Source: Desulfobulbus propionicus
GTDB lineage: Bacteria > Desulfobacterota > Desulfobulbia > Desulfobulbales > Desulfobulbaceae
Direction: 5' to 3'
DNA length: 57,509 bases
Assembly (NCBI GenBank): GCA_002748755.1
Contig: PDTD01000021.1
Location: forward strand, 1 to 57,509
The notes beneath the pieces are model-generated. The model had not been told where the DNA came from. It worked only from the letters and a program-made list of their open reading frames with translations, and did not search any database. The position numbers and the translations under genes are program-made. Positions 17,802 through 25,751 of this stretch are shown here, in pieces. Numbering within the stretch: position 1 is the stretch's first letter; each line of letters starts with the position of its first letter.

Positions 17802-18619
17802 TGCAGATCCCGTTGGCTATAGATCCCACATGCCAGCCAGAGGATAAGCACCACATAGAGTGCCGCCAGGACACAAGGTCCCATGAGGTAAGAGGCGGTG
17901 GGGACAGGGTCAGTGGTGGCTGCCAGGGTCTTCCAGTCCAGGGTGGAAAAATCCGGGAACAGGAAGGTCAGCCCCTGCAGGAGCATCTCCAGGCTACGAG
18001 AAGAACCGGCGATGGCCCGCTGGGTCACTGCCTCTCGCACGACAGGCAGGCCTGTACAGATAAAGTAATAACATAAGCTTAAGAGCAGGGTGGCCACACT
18101 CCCCCGGACAAGGCTGGAAAAGAGAACAATGACAGCAAGGATCATGAGCTGGATTGCGTACAGCCCGGCACCTGCCAAAAGATAAAACTGCCAGGACAGG
18201 CTGGAAAAATACAGGGGCAACACGGACTGTTTGATAACAACCAAAATGCCCCACCCAATGCCCCCAAGACAGAGGTTGAGCGCTAAGAGCAGAGCGGCAA
18301 GACCGCTGAAAACCCCCAGGGTATACTCAGTTCGTGAGATGGGGCGGGCCAGATACATGTGCAGGACACCGCGTTCATTGTCCCAAGCCACGACCTGAAC
18401 GCCATGAAACAGCAAAAAGATAAAACCGCTCACCCAGATGATCGAAAAGAGAAAATCATTTGAGGCCCGGCCCACATCCCGGGGAATAAAATCAAAAAAG
18501 ACCAGTCCGCCTGTCATCCCGGCCAAGGCAAAAAGAATCAGGCCGATAAGCGCGTGACGGCGCAGGCCATCGAGAATGACCAGCCAGGCCAGGGCAGTGA
18601 TACGTTGTACTCGGCTAGC
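17798..18619 (-). CDS. ABC-2 type transporter permease
   Basis: About 274 residues with six likely membrane helices, including HALIGLILFALAGMTGGLVF, FSIIWVSGFIFLLFHGVQVV and a C-terminal VLAALYVVLILWLAC. The loop DNERGVLHMYLARPISRTEY is typical of ABC-2 permeases of the NosY/CcmB-like type. The ATG at 18619 is used: it overlaps the ATPase stop and has GAGAGG upstream. Forms a half-exporter dimer with the ATPase below and is tied by a four-base overlap to the TPR gene. Substrate not determinable; the pilus setting suggests an envelope or surface product. Confidence 0.85.
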   Translation of the reverse strand, partial: ASRVQRITALAWLVILDGLRRHALIGLILFALAGMTGGLVFFDFIPRDVGRASNDFLFSIIWVSGFIFLLFHGVQVVAWDNERGVLHMYLARPISRTEYTLGVFSGLAALLLALNLCLGGIGWGILVVIKQSVLPLYFSSLSWQFYLLAGAGLYAIQLMILAVIVLFSSLVRGSVATLLLSLCYYFICTGLPVVREAVTQRAIAGSSRSLEMLLQGLTFLFPDFSTLDWKTLAATTDPVPTASYLMGPCVLAALYVVLILWLACGIYSQRDLQ

Positions 18620-19367
18620 CATGGGTTTCCTCTCTCTTGATACGGTGGACAAAGGCCTCGGCCAGAGTTGTTTCCTCTTCCTGGGTCATCAAGGCAGCCG
18701 GTACGCCGAAAAACAATTTTTTCCCCTTGTGCAAGAGGAGAATATTGTCCACTAGCCGGTCCACGTCCTCCAGGATATGGGAACAGAACAGGATGGTCTT
18801 GCCAGCCTCCTTCAACTGCCCGATCAAGTCAATGATTTTTTTCCGCCCCATGGGATCCAGTCCACTCATGGGTTCATCAAGGACCAGTAGCTCTGGATCA
18901 TTGAGCAGGGCGACGGCAAAATTTGCCCGCTGCTGCATACCCTTGGAATAATTGCGTACCGGTTGTTTACGGGCTTCCCAGAGGTCCAGGGCAGCAAGCA
19001 GCTCCCGGGAGCGCTGCTGCAGGATGTCTTTTGCCAGCCCACAGGATTGGGCAGTGAAACGAAGGACATCACAAACGGTGAGGTTGGGAGGGAAATTGGC
19101 GACTTCGGGCAGGTAACCAATTTTTTGCCGCAGCAGCGGGGCTGTGGGGCTGCTGTCAAAGAGTTGTATCTCCCCGCTGCTGGGACGAAGAAAATCCATG
19201 AGCAGTTTGATGGTGGTGGATTTACCGGCCCCGTTGGCGCCGATAAGGCCCAGGGTTTCCCCCTGCCCCAGTTGAAAGGAGAGATCAGTGAGCGCGTGCT
19301 GATCTTTTTTGCCCACCTCCCCTGGAAAAATTTTTGAAACCAGAGAAAAGGATAAGACCGATACCAT
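18615..19367 (-). CDS. ABC transporter ATP-binding protein
   Basis: 250-residue ABC ATPase with Walker A GANGAGKST, the degenerate signature YSKGMQQR (as in ABC-2 exporters of the NatA/CcmA type), Walker B LLVLDEPMSGLDP and the switch His in LFCSHILEDVD. AGGAGG lies four bases before the ATG, a strong ribosome site. It opens the ATPase-permease-TPR unit, which starts just after the pilA terminator. A possible sigma-70 promoter (TTGATC, 17 bases, TAGTCT) overlaps the terminator stem on the minus strand, so the unit may be expressed separately from pilA. Confidence 0.9.
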   Translation of the reverse strand: MVSVLSFSLVSKIFPGEVGKKDQHALTDLSFQLGQGETLGLIGANGAGKSTTIKLLMDFLRPSSGEIQLFDSSPTAPLLRQKIGYLPEVANFPPNLTVCDVLRFTAQSCGLAKDILQQRSRELLAALDLWEARKQPVRNYSKGMQQRANFAVALLNDPELLVLDEPMSGLDPMGRKKIIDLIGQLKEAGKTILFCSHILEDVDRLVDNILLLHKGKKLFFGVPAALMTQEEETTLAEAFVHRIKREETHG

Positions 19368-19446
19368 ACCGCCTCCTGATCAGAATAAGCTCTCTTTGGT
19401 TGCAGCGCTCTCATTGCCCGGCGCACATTTTTTTGTAGACTAGCAT

Positions 19447-19482
19447 AAAAAAAATCGATGATCAACGGCTGTTGATCATCGA
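19447..19482 (-). terminator. Rho-independent terminator of pilA
   Basis: A 12-bp perfect stem (TCGATGATCAAC with GTTGATCATCGA), a four-base loop and a run of eight T on the minus strand, 35 bases past the pilA stop. Confidence 0.93.
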
Positions 19483-19517
19483 TTTGAGTTCAGGCCCTAG
19501 AAAAAGGCAGGCTGCAA

Positions 19518-20141
19518 TTACATGGCGACAAATGAAGGTGTGGAACCTACACTGGCTGCATGCGCGGCTGCACCGGGGGGAGTAAAATCATCAGCACCCA
19601 CAGTAGAAGCAGGGCAGCATGCGAGCGCCATCGATAAGCCTTGATCAGTTGCTGTACCTACCGCCATGTAGACAGCAGTCGTGTCACCATCGACCCCGTA
19701 CCAATTCTGACCTTGGTTATGCTTGGAAACACCCGTAAAGCTGATACCGCTCGCATCGACTAGCCCTACAATTGACACCCCATTGCCCAAAGGAATCTGC
19801 AACGAGCGTCCCGCTCCTCTGGCCCAGTTCGTAATAAGGGTAGATGCCGTTCCAGGGCCGCTAAGCAGGGCTCCGGCAGGCCCACCAGCACCGGGTGCAG
19901 CAGCAAGAACAGCGGCGGCCGTGACACCATAAACACTGTTATCACCAAAAAATGTTGCCTCAGAGGTGGCAAGCCCTCTGATATCGCTGACCGCAGAACT
20001 GTTAAAGCTGCGAGCGCGATAGGCTGCAAACTGAGGGATGGCGATGGCGGCCAGGATACCGATGATGGCAACAACGATCATCAATTCAACCAGGGTAAAA
20101 CCTTCTTGCTTCTGAATCTTTTGAGCTACATTGATTTGCAT
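19518..20141 (-). CDS. pilA: Major type IV pilin PilA
   Basis: Prepilin of 207 residues with a 14-residue leader ending KQEG, cut before FTLVELMIVVAIIGILAAIA. Mature positions F1, E5, F24, Y27 and F32 match the Geobacter PilA N-terminal pattern (IPQFAAYRARSFNSSAVSD), but the protein has a long alanine/glycine-rich head, unlike the short Geobacter pilin. Two adjacent cysteines (ALACCPAS) lie near the end. The ATG at 20141 has GGAG six bases upstream; a frame from 20153 adds only MEKN. It has its own sigma-54 promoter and strong terminator, as expected for an abundant subunit. Electrical conduction cannot be judged from sequence. Confidence 0.93.
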   Translation of the reverse strand: MQINVAQKIQKQEGFTLVELMIVVAIIGILAAIAIPQFAAYRARSFNSSAVSDIRGLATSEATFFGDNSVYGVTAAAVLAAAPGAGGPAGALLSGPGTASTLITNWARGAGRSLQIPLGNGVSIVGLVDASGISFTGVSKHNQGQNWYGVDGDTTAVYMAVGTATDQGLSMALACCPASTVGADDFTPPGAAAHAASVGSTPSFVAM

Positions 20142-20201
20142 GTTTTTCTCCATTGAAATGTGTTTGAAGGGGGGCTACTGCACTCAGTTATCCTTCATTA
20201 T

Positions 20202-20217
20202 AGCAACCCCGGTACCA
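20202..20217 (-). promoter_or_regulatory. Sigma-54 promoter of pilA
   Basis: Minus strand TGGTACCGGGGTTGCT has the GG and GC of the -24/-12 elements with exactly ten bases between, close to the consensus TGGCACG-N4-TTGCW. It lies 60 bases before the pilA start. An NtrC-type activator gene is a few kilobases away, and pilA control by sigma-54 is established in Pseudomonas and Geobacter. Confidence 0.8.
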
Positions 20218-20347
20218 TATAAGAAGAAAAATATTTTTTATTTTTATAATCAATAGATAAACGACGAAAAACGTGGCTTTTTGACCACAAACATCCTGAC
20301 AAAAATGCGCGGAGAGCGCGCATAAAGCGCCCTGAAAAGGCACGTCT

Positions 20348-20362
20348 TGACAATTATTGTCA
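20348..20362. promoter_or_regulatory. Palindrome TGACAATTATTGTCA, likely enhancer site for pilA
   Basis: A perfect 7+1+7 palindrome about 130 bases upstream of the sigma-54 promoter, a usual distance for an upstream activator site. Its TGACA-N5-TGTCA form resembles the TGTC/GACA half-sites proposed for PilR binding. A further TGACA occurs near 20299. Binding by the regulator at 13700-15118 is inference. Confidence 0.5.
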
Positions 20363-20559
20363 CCACCCGGCCCTGGCAGGGACAATGCTTGAGAAGGATC
20401 AGCACAAAAACGGGCCGGAAAAAGGGCACCAGGCAGAGTATTGGGGCCTGCCCGAATGGCTCATCAGCATGCCTGCAACAAGGCCAATTCATATTAAAAA
20501 ATATGATAATTTTAACAAGATGACCTTAACAACCTAAAAAAAACCTATGGCCATAAAAA

Positions 20560-20599
20560 AAACAGCTGGGTCTGCTCACCAAGAGCACAGCAGCTGTTT
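20560..20599. terminator. Second hairpin between oadA-like gene and pilA, bidirectional shape
   Basis: Stem AAACAGCTG/CAGCTGTTT with an inner TGCTC/GAGCA stem, A-rich on the left and followed on the right by TATGTC and seven T. It could back up the terminator at 20695-20730. The 625-base gap 20154-20778 holds only these terminators, a weak repeat fragment near 20400-20470 and the pilA control region. Confidence 0.5.
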
Positions 20600-20694
20600 A
20601 TGTCTTTTTTTGCTCATAGAGGAGCCATTGGGCATCAAAAAGGAGAACTCCATGTTCTCTTGCCTGTCTCAGAAAAAAAAAAGGAAAAAAGAAG

Positions 20695-20730
20695 AAAAAA
20701 AAGGGGATGCTCCTGGGGCATCCCCTTTTT
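20695..20730 (-). terminator. Terminator of the transcarboxylase operon
   Basis: GGGGATGC/GCATCCCC stem with a seven-base loop, A run on the left and T run on the right, so it can work in both directions. On the minus strand it is followed by an unusually long pyrimidine tract (about 35 bases) reaching 20671. Confidence 0.85.
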
Positions 20731-20749
20731 CCTTTCTCAAGGATACTTA

Positions 20750-20810
20750 GCTGATTACAGCGAGAATAGCGTCTTTGCTCAGCCGATTACAGCGAGAATA
20801 GCGTCTTTGC
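20750..20810. repeat. Tandem 29-bp duplication across the stop of the carboxylase gene
   Basis: Copies at 20750-20778 and 20782-20810 differ by one base (period 32). The first copy lies just outside the gene, the second encodes its last codons, and the TGA stop falls between them. If the stop were read through, the tail would repeat as AKDAILAVIS before a second stop. Confidence 0.9.
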
Positions 20811-22758
20811 CGACATTATCACCTGTACTAAAACCAAGGGCTTTGATCTCTCCATCGCAAGGGGCAGCCAAAGCGTTTTCCATCTTCATGGCTTCAAGAA
20901 TAACAACCGTGTCACCGGCGCTTACTGTATCGCCCACATTCACTTCATATTTAATGATCAAGCCAGGCATGGGGGCGGTCAAAGGCACGCCGTCCCCAAC
21001 ATCCACTGCGGGCGCGGCAGGTGCAGGAGCGGCAGCAGGGGCAGGCTTGGCGGCAGGCGCGGCAGCAGGCGCAGGGGCAGGCTTGGCGGCTGGCGCAGCA
21101 GCAGGGGCAACGGCCATGACAGGCATATCACCTTGGGGATCAACCTCAACCTTAAAGTATTCACCATCTACAAACACATTAAATTCACGTGCATTGGCCG
21201 TTTTCTCAGGTGTATCTGGTTTAGGATCAATCAGCTTGCCGGCTTTGGCCTTGGCCATCATCTCGTCGCGTTCTTTGACCTCTTCCATGGTCAAAGGTTT
21301 CACCTCTGGAGGAGGCTCGGTCACACCATATTTCCACTCAAGGAATTTTTTACCGGTCACCGGGTAAATGGCATAGAGCACCAGATCATCGATGTCTTTG
21401 GCCAGATCACCGATCTCGGCTTTCGCCTTCTCCATCTCAGACTCAATAACCTCAGCCGGACGGCAGGTGATGGGCTCTTCGCCCCGGTCATAGCCTTTGA
21501 GTGCTTTTTTCTGTACCTCCTCGTTGATGGGAACAGCGGTTTTGCCATAGAGACCATAGCAGAGATCTTTGACCTGGGCGGTGATCATTTTGTACCGTTC
21601 CTCCGGGGTATCAAAGAGCACGTTATTGACTGTCTGGATTCCTACAATCTGGCTGGTCGGGGTAACCAGAGGAATCTGACCGAGGTCTTTGCGTACTTTA
21701 GGCAGCTCTTTGTACACTTCATCAATCTTGTCCAGAGCATCCATCTCACGCAGCTGATTGACCAGGTTGGACAGCATGCCGCCGGGAGTCTGATGAAGAA
21801 GAACGTTGATATCAATGATGGAAAATTTGGAGTCATCCTGGAGGTGTTTGTATTTGGGCATAACCTCTTTTTCCAGGATATCGTTGATTTCTGCCAGTTT
21901 CTTGATGTCAAAACCCGTGTCGCGGTTGGTACCGAGCAGGGCCATGACAAAAGGTTCTACCGCTGCATGCGATGTCCGATAGGCATAGGGGGACATGCAG
22001 GTGTCAATAATATCAACCCCGGCCTCAATAGCCTTCAGATGGCTCAGGGGAGACATGCCAGAGGTAAAGTGGCTGTGGAGGTGAACGGGAGTATCGGTTA
22101 CTTCTTTGATGGCCTTCACAATGGCATAAGCGTCGTAAGGAGCTATCAAACCGGCCATATCCTTGATACAGATGGAGTCAGCGCCCATTGCCACCAGGTC
22201 TTTTGCCTTGCTGGTGTAGTAGTCGAGGTTGTAAATTTCCCCGCCCAAACGAGGCTCGGTCAGGGTATAGCAGATGCATCCCTGAAAATGTTTGCCAGCC
22301 GCTTTGATACCTTTCACCACGGTTTCAAAGTTACGGTAGTCATTGAGCGCGTCAAAGGTTCGGAAAATATCCATCCCGTTTTCGGCCGCACGCTCAACAA
22401 AGGCCATGGCCAGATCGTCTGCATAGTTGCGGTAACCGACCAGGTTTTGAGCCCGCAGCAGCATGGAAAAAGGTGTTTTTTTGAAATAGCGTTTCAGGGT
22501 ACGAAGACGTTCCCACGGATCCTCGTTCAGGAAGCGATGCATGGTATCAAAAGTTGCTCCCCCCCAAGTTTCGACCGCCCAGAAGCCGATCTCATCCATC
22601 AACTCTGCAACCGGAATCATGTCCTCGGTTCGTCCACGGGTTGCAAACAGTGACTGATGTCCGTCACGAAGACTAAGATCCATAACTTTCACTGGATTTT
22701 CCGCCTTGGGACGATCAGCAGCATAATTCATGGCGGTCATTGTTACTTGGTCGCTCAT
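20779..22758 (-). CDS. Biotin-dependent carboxyltransferase 5S-type subunit fused to biotin carrier (pyruvate/oxaloacetate)
   Basis: 659 residues. The N-terminal two thirds is a DRE-TIM type carboxyltransferase barrel (MDLSLRDGHQSLFATR; metal/active-site segments AAGKHFQGCICYTLTEP and VHLHSHFTSGM), as in oxaloacetate decarboxylase alpha and the 5S subunit of transcarboxylase. An alanine/proline linker of about 45 residues leads to a biotinyl domain with EAMKMENALAAP, Lys being the biotin site. No beta membrane decarboxylase gene is nearby, but a 12S-type subunit is, so methylmalonyl-CoA:pyruvate carboxyltransferase is more likely than a sodium pump. Pyruvate carboxylase subunit B is the alternative. 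Last gene of the operon that starts at sucC. Confidence 0.85.
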   Translation of the reverse strand: MSDQVTMTAMNYAADRPKAENPVKVMDLSLRDGHQSLFATRGRTEDMIPVAELMDEIGFWAVETWGGATFDTMHRFLNEDPWERLRTLKRYFKKTPFSMLLRAQNLVGYRNYADDLAMAFVERAAENGMDIFRTFDALNDYRNFETVVKGIKAAGKHFQGCICYTLTEPRLGGEIYNLDYYTSKAKDLVAMGADSICIKDMAGLIAPYDAYAIVKAIKEVTDTPVHLHSHFTSGMSPLSHLKAIEAGVDIIDTCMSPYAYRTSHAAVEPFVMALLGTNRDTGFDIKKLAEINDILEKEVMPKYKHLQDDSKFSIIDINVLLHQTPGGMLSNLVNQLREMDALDKIDEVYKELPKVRKDLGQIPLVTPTSQIVGIQTVNNVLFDTPEERYKMITAQVKDLCYGLYGKTAVPINEEVQKKALKGYDRGEEPITCRPAEVIESEMEKAKAEIGDLAKDIDDLVLYAIYPVTGKKFLEWKYGVTEPPPEVKPLTMEEVKERDEMMAKAKAGKLIDPKPDTPEKTANAREFNVFVDGEYFKVEVDPQGDMPVMAVAPAAAPAAKPAPAPAAAPAAKPAPAAAPAPAAPAVDVGDGVPLTAPMPGLIIKYEVNVGDTVSAGDTVVILEAMKMENALAAPCDGEIKALGFSTGDNVGKDAILAVIG

Positions 22759-22816
22759 TGTCAGTTTCTCCTCTATTACGTAAACGTTTAAAACAGCAAA
22801 ATCTTATCGGAAGCAA

Positions 22817-23014
22817 TCAGAAAGTTCTCATTTGCATCAATCTCCGCCAAGACATCATTTCCTGACGTCCGCTGATTGCCCAGAGATCAGGTCCAGTCTT
22901 CGCAGCCCGTGCCGCAAGAGCCTGTTGCTCCAGGTAGACTGCCTCGGCTTCCTGCTGGAGGTACATATTGACGGCAGCCAAGGCTGCAGCCATTTTTTTA
23001 CTCTTCGTTGCCAT
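22817..23014 (-). CDS. Small protein between the two carboxyltransferase genes
   Basis: 65 residues: a lysine start, an alanine-rich helix (MAAALAAVNMYLQQEAEAVY) and a C-terminal motif LWAISGRQEMMSWR. The motif resembles the soluble tail of gamma/delta subunits of sodium-pump decarboxylases (typically WALAGR followed by basic residues), but the membrane helix is missing. It may be a docking subunit that holds the 5S and 12S proteins together. A GGGTG site precedes the ATG by four or five bases. Length and place argue for a real gene; the function is inferred. Confidence 0.6.
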   Translation of the reverse strand: MATKSKKMAAALAAVNMYLQQEAEAVYLEQQALAARAAKTGPDLWAISGRQEMMSWRRLMQMRTF

Positions 23015-23052
23015 CTTTTCACCCGTTGAGTCTTAAATTTATCAGCAACACG

Positions 23053-23092
23053 CCACTGTTGTTCCTCTCCATGGACGGAGAGTTTACAGTGG
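23053..23092. other. Intercistronic stem-loop covering the stop of the 12S-type gene
   Basis: CCACTGT/ACAGTGG outer stem with CTCTCC/GGAGAG inside; the TAA at 23084-23086 lies in the right arm. No T tract. Similar hairpins lie in the two preceding gaps of this operon. Confidence 0.55.
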
Positions 23093-24640
23093 GATGTTAC
23101 CATGTTTTTTCGCTGGGTTAGTATCGCGTTTCGATTTGATGGAATCCAACGCATTGATAATACGATAGCGAGTCTCCGCAGGCTCGATAACATCATCGAT
23201 GTAGCCTCGCTGCGCCGCACAGTACGGGTTGGAGAAATTGGTGTTGTATTCGTCTTCCTTCTCAGCAAGAAATTCGGCCGGGTTTTCGGCAGTTTTCGCA
23301 CCCTTGGCGTATAAGACCTCAACCGCCCCTTTGCTGCCCATAACGGCGATCTCTCCGGTGGGCCAGGAGTAGTTAATATCACATCGCAAATGTTTGGAAG
23401 ACATAACACAATAGGCGCCGCCATAAGCCTTGCGGGTAATAATGGTAATCTTCGGCACAGTCGCCTCACCATAGGCATACATCAGTTTGGCACCGTTTCG
23501 GATAACACCGCCAAACTCCTGATTGGTGCCGGGCAGAAAGCCTGGGACATCGACAAAGGTAATGATCGGAATATTAAAGCAGTCGCAGAATCGGACAAAG
23601 CGAGCGCCTTTAATGGAAGAATCAATATCGAGAACACCGGCATAGTACGAAGGCTGATTGGCTACTATACCTATGGATTTACCGCCGTACCTGGCAAAGC
23701 CAACAATGATATTGGGAGCGAAATTTTCCTTGATCTCAAAAAAGACCCCATCATCCACGGTTTCCGTAATGACCTTTTTCATGTCGTATGCCGCATTGGG
23801 ATTATCAGGGATAATCTCATTGAGCATATCACTGCGGCGCATGATGGAATCTGTGCACTCGGTCACAGGAGAATCTTCCATACAATTCTGGGGCAGATAA
23901 GACAGCAGCGTCTGGATATACCTGATGGCCTCATCTTCATTTTCCGCCCCGTGATCGGTAACCCCGGATTTGGTGGTGTGCATGGAAGCGCCACCGAGTT
24001 CTTCAACGGTGACGTCTTCATTGAGGACGGTTTTCACGACTTTTGGTCCGGTCAAAAACATATAGGATTGCAGCTTGACCTGGATTATGAAGTCGGTCAA
24101 AGCCGGAGAATAGACCGCTCCACCGGCGCAGGGGCCGAAAACACCTGAAATCTGGGGCACAACTCCTGAGGCCAGGATATTGCGCAGAAAAATGTCCGTA
24201 TAGCCGCGCAAAGCTTCAATACCTTCCTGAATGCGGGCACCACCTGAATCATTGAGCCCGATGACCGGGATACCGTTTTTCATGCCCAGTTCCATAACCT
24301 TGACGATCTTCTCGGCAAGAGTTTCGGAAAGAGAACCGGCCAGTACGGAAAAATCCTGCGCATACACATACACAGGGCGGCCATTGATTTTACCGCATCC
24401 CGTCACGATGCCATCGCCGGCAAACTTTATTTTTTCCATGCCAAAGTTGGTGCAACGGTGCAGCTTGAAGCAATCATACTCTTCAAAGCTGCCCGGATCG
24501 AGTAACTGAGCGATCCTCTCACGGGCTGTTTTCTTGCCTTTGGCGTGGATCTTGTCAATTTTGTCTTGACCACCACCGAGGAGAGCCGCAGCTCTGCGCT
24601 TTTTCAGCTCTTCCAATTTCTCTTTTGTTGTACTACTCAT
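23084..24640 (-). CDS. Methylmalonyl-CoA carboxyltransferase 12S-type subunit (propionyl-CoA carboxylase beta family)
   Basis: 518-residue acyl-CoA carboxyltransferase with the two crotonase-like halves of the family. Recognisable blocks are [20 protein letters not shown], the oxyanion glycine pair regions SGGARIQEG and [16 protein letters not shown], and, in the second half, [13 protein letters not shown] and [13 protein letters not shown]. It transfers the carboxyl group between methylmalonyl-CoA and biotin. With the neighbouring 5S/biotin protein it would form transcarboxylase, linking propionyl-CoA to oxaloacetate without ATP. Members named mmdA (decarboxylase alpha) and pccB are close relatives, so the exact enzyme rests on context. 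Confidence 0.88.
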   Translation of the reverse strand: MSSTTKEKLEELKKRRAAALLGGGQDKIDKIHAKGKKTARERIAQLLDPGSFEEYDCFKLHRCTNFGMEKIKFAGDGIVTGCGKINGRPVYVYAQDFSVLAGSLSETLAEKIVKVMELGMKNGIPVIGLNDSGGARIQEGIEALRGYTDIFLRNILASGVVPQISGVFGPCAGGAVYSPALTDFIIQVKLQSYMFLTGPKVVKTVLNEDVTVEELGGASMHTTKSGVTDHGAENEDEAIRYIQTLLSYLPQNCMEDSPVTECTDSIMRRSDMLNEIIPDNPNAAYDMKKVITETVDDGVFFEIKENFAPNIIVGFARYGGKSIGIVANQPSYYAGVLDIDSSIKGARFVRFCDCFNIPIITFVDVPGFLPGTNQEFGGVIRNGAKLMYAYGEATVPKITIITRKAYGGAYCVMSSKHLRCDINYSWPTGEIAVMGSKGAVEVLYAKGAKTAENPAEFLAEKEDEYNTNFSNPYCAAQRGYIDDVIEPAETRYRIINALDSIKSKRDTNPAKKHGNIPL

Positions 24641-24692
24641 GCTGTCTCCTTGCTGCAGAATTCAGTTGAAATTCCGTGCTCCTATGATGAGA

Positions 24693-24726
24693 CCTGAAGC
24701 CGACATCTCAGGATATCGGCTTCAGG
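24693..24726. other. Intercistronic stem-loop between sucD and the 12S-type gene
   Basis: An 11-bp perfect inverted repeat CCTGAAGCCGA/TCGGCTTCAGG with a 12-base loop and no T run. Probably an mRNA processing or stability element rather than a terminator. Confidence 0.6.
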
Positions 24727-24744
24727 AATTGGTCTGGCGGCTCT

Positions 24745-25614
24745 TTAGAAAACCTTTTTGCAAAGCTCGCCAATCTTGCCGAGGTTTTCGCAATGATGCA
24801 CACCACTGGCCTTCATGGCTTCAATTTTTGCTTCAGCAGTACCTTTGCCACCACTGACAATGGCTCCCGCATGCCCCATCCGCCGACCAGGAGGAGCTGT
24901 AAGGCCTGCAATGAAACCAACAACAGGCATATCCAGGTTGGCTTTGATGTAATCGCAGGCATCCTCTTCCGCATTCCCGCCAATTTCCCCGACCATGACA
25001 ACCGCCTTGGTCTCGGGATCATCCTTGAAGGCAGCAAGGCAATCCAAAAAGTTGGTGCCATTGATGGGGTCACCGCCAATACCGATGCAGGTTGTCTGGC
25101 CAAGGCCGACCTGGCTCAACTGATGGACGACCTCGTAGGTCAGGGTGCCTGAGCGGGAGACAACACCGACCGGGCCGCCACCCTTGCCCATGGTGTTCGG
25201 CATGATGCCGATCTTGCACTCACCAGGAGTCATCAAACCAGGGCAGTTGGGGCCGATCAGGCGAGTCGATTTGGTGGCAAGGTAATTTTTCACCCGCATC
25301 ATATCCATGACAGGGATGCCCTCTGTGATGCACACCACCAGCTCAATTCCGGCATCGGCTGCTTCCATGATGGCATCAGCCGCAAATGGAGGAGGAACCA
25401 GGATCATGGAGGCATTGGCATCAGAAGCCTTTTTCGCTTCCTTGACAGAATTGTAGATGGGAACATCATCCATCTTCTGCCCCCCTTTGCCCGGGGTCAC
25501 ACCAGCGACAACCTTGGTGCCGTAGGCGATGCAGGATCTGGCATGAAACTGGCCTTCGGAACCGGTAATACCTTGCACAAGTAAACGGGTATTTTTATCT
25601 ATAAAAACGCTCAT
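24745..25614 (-). CDS. sucD: Succinyl-CoA synthetase alpha subunit
   Basis: 289 residues. CoA/nucleotide-type Rossmann start ([20 protein letters not shown]), the GNCPGL-type block as [16 protein letters not shown], and the phosphohistidine segment [20 protein letters not shown]. Pairs with sucC just upstream to interconvert succinyl-CoA and succinate with ATP or GTP formation. In propionate-metabolising sulfate reducers this is the substrate-level phosphorylation step after methylmalonyl-CoA mutase (mutase genes are not in this window). Confidence 0.96.
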   Translation of the reverse strand: MSVFIDKNTRLLVQGITGSEGQFHARSCIAYGTKVVAGVTPGKGGQKMDDVPIYNSVKEAKKASDANASMILVPPPFAADAIMEAADAGIELVVCITEGIPVMDMMRVKNYLATKSTRLIGPNCPGLMTPGECKIGIMPNTMGKGGGPVGVVSRSGTLTYEVVHQLSQVGLGQTTCIGIGGDPINGTNFLDCLAAFKDDPETKAVVMVGEIGGNAEEDACDYIKANLDMPVVGFIAGLTAPPGRRMGHAGAIVSGGKGTAEAKIEAMKASGVHHCENLGKIGELCKKVF

Positions 25615-25656
25615 TGTATTCCTCTATGGTTATTGATTCAGTTTCCCGAGCTGCGT

Positions 25657-25693
25657 GGAATATATCTGGCCTCACATCACCCAGGTATATTCC
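25657..25693. other. Intercistronic stem-loop between sucC and sucD
   Basis: GGAATATA/TATATTCC arms extended by an imperfect CTGG/CCAG section, in the 137-base gap between the two genes. No T run, so a processing or stability hairpin is more likely than termination. Confidence 0.55.
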
Positions 25694-25751
25694 CTCACTA
25701 CGAGCTGCTGCTCCCGCATAACAGTGTTGGAGGGAACAGGAGACAATATAC

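Noticed and set aside
21133-22653. A 506-codon plus-strand frame opposite the carboxyltransferase gene
   Set aside because: Antisense shadow caused by codon bias; the minus-strand gene has clear biotin and barrel motifs.
20779-24640. Sodium-pumping oxaloacetate or methylmalonyl-CoA decarboxylase
   Set aside because: No membrane beta subunit gene and no membrane helix in the small protein, so soluble transcarboxylase fits better.
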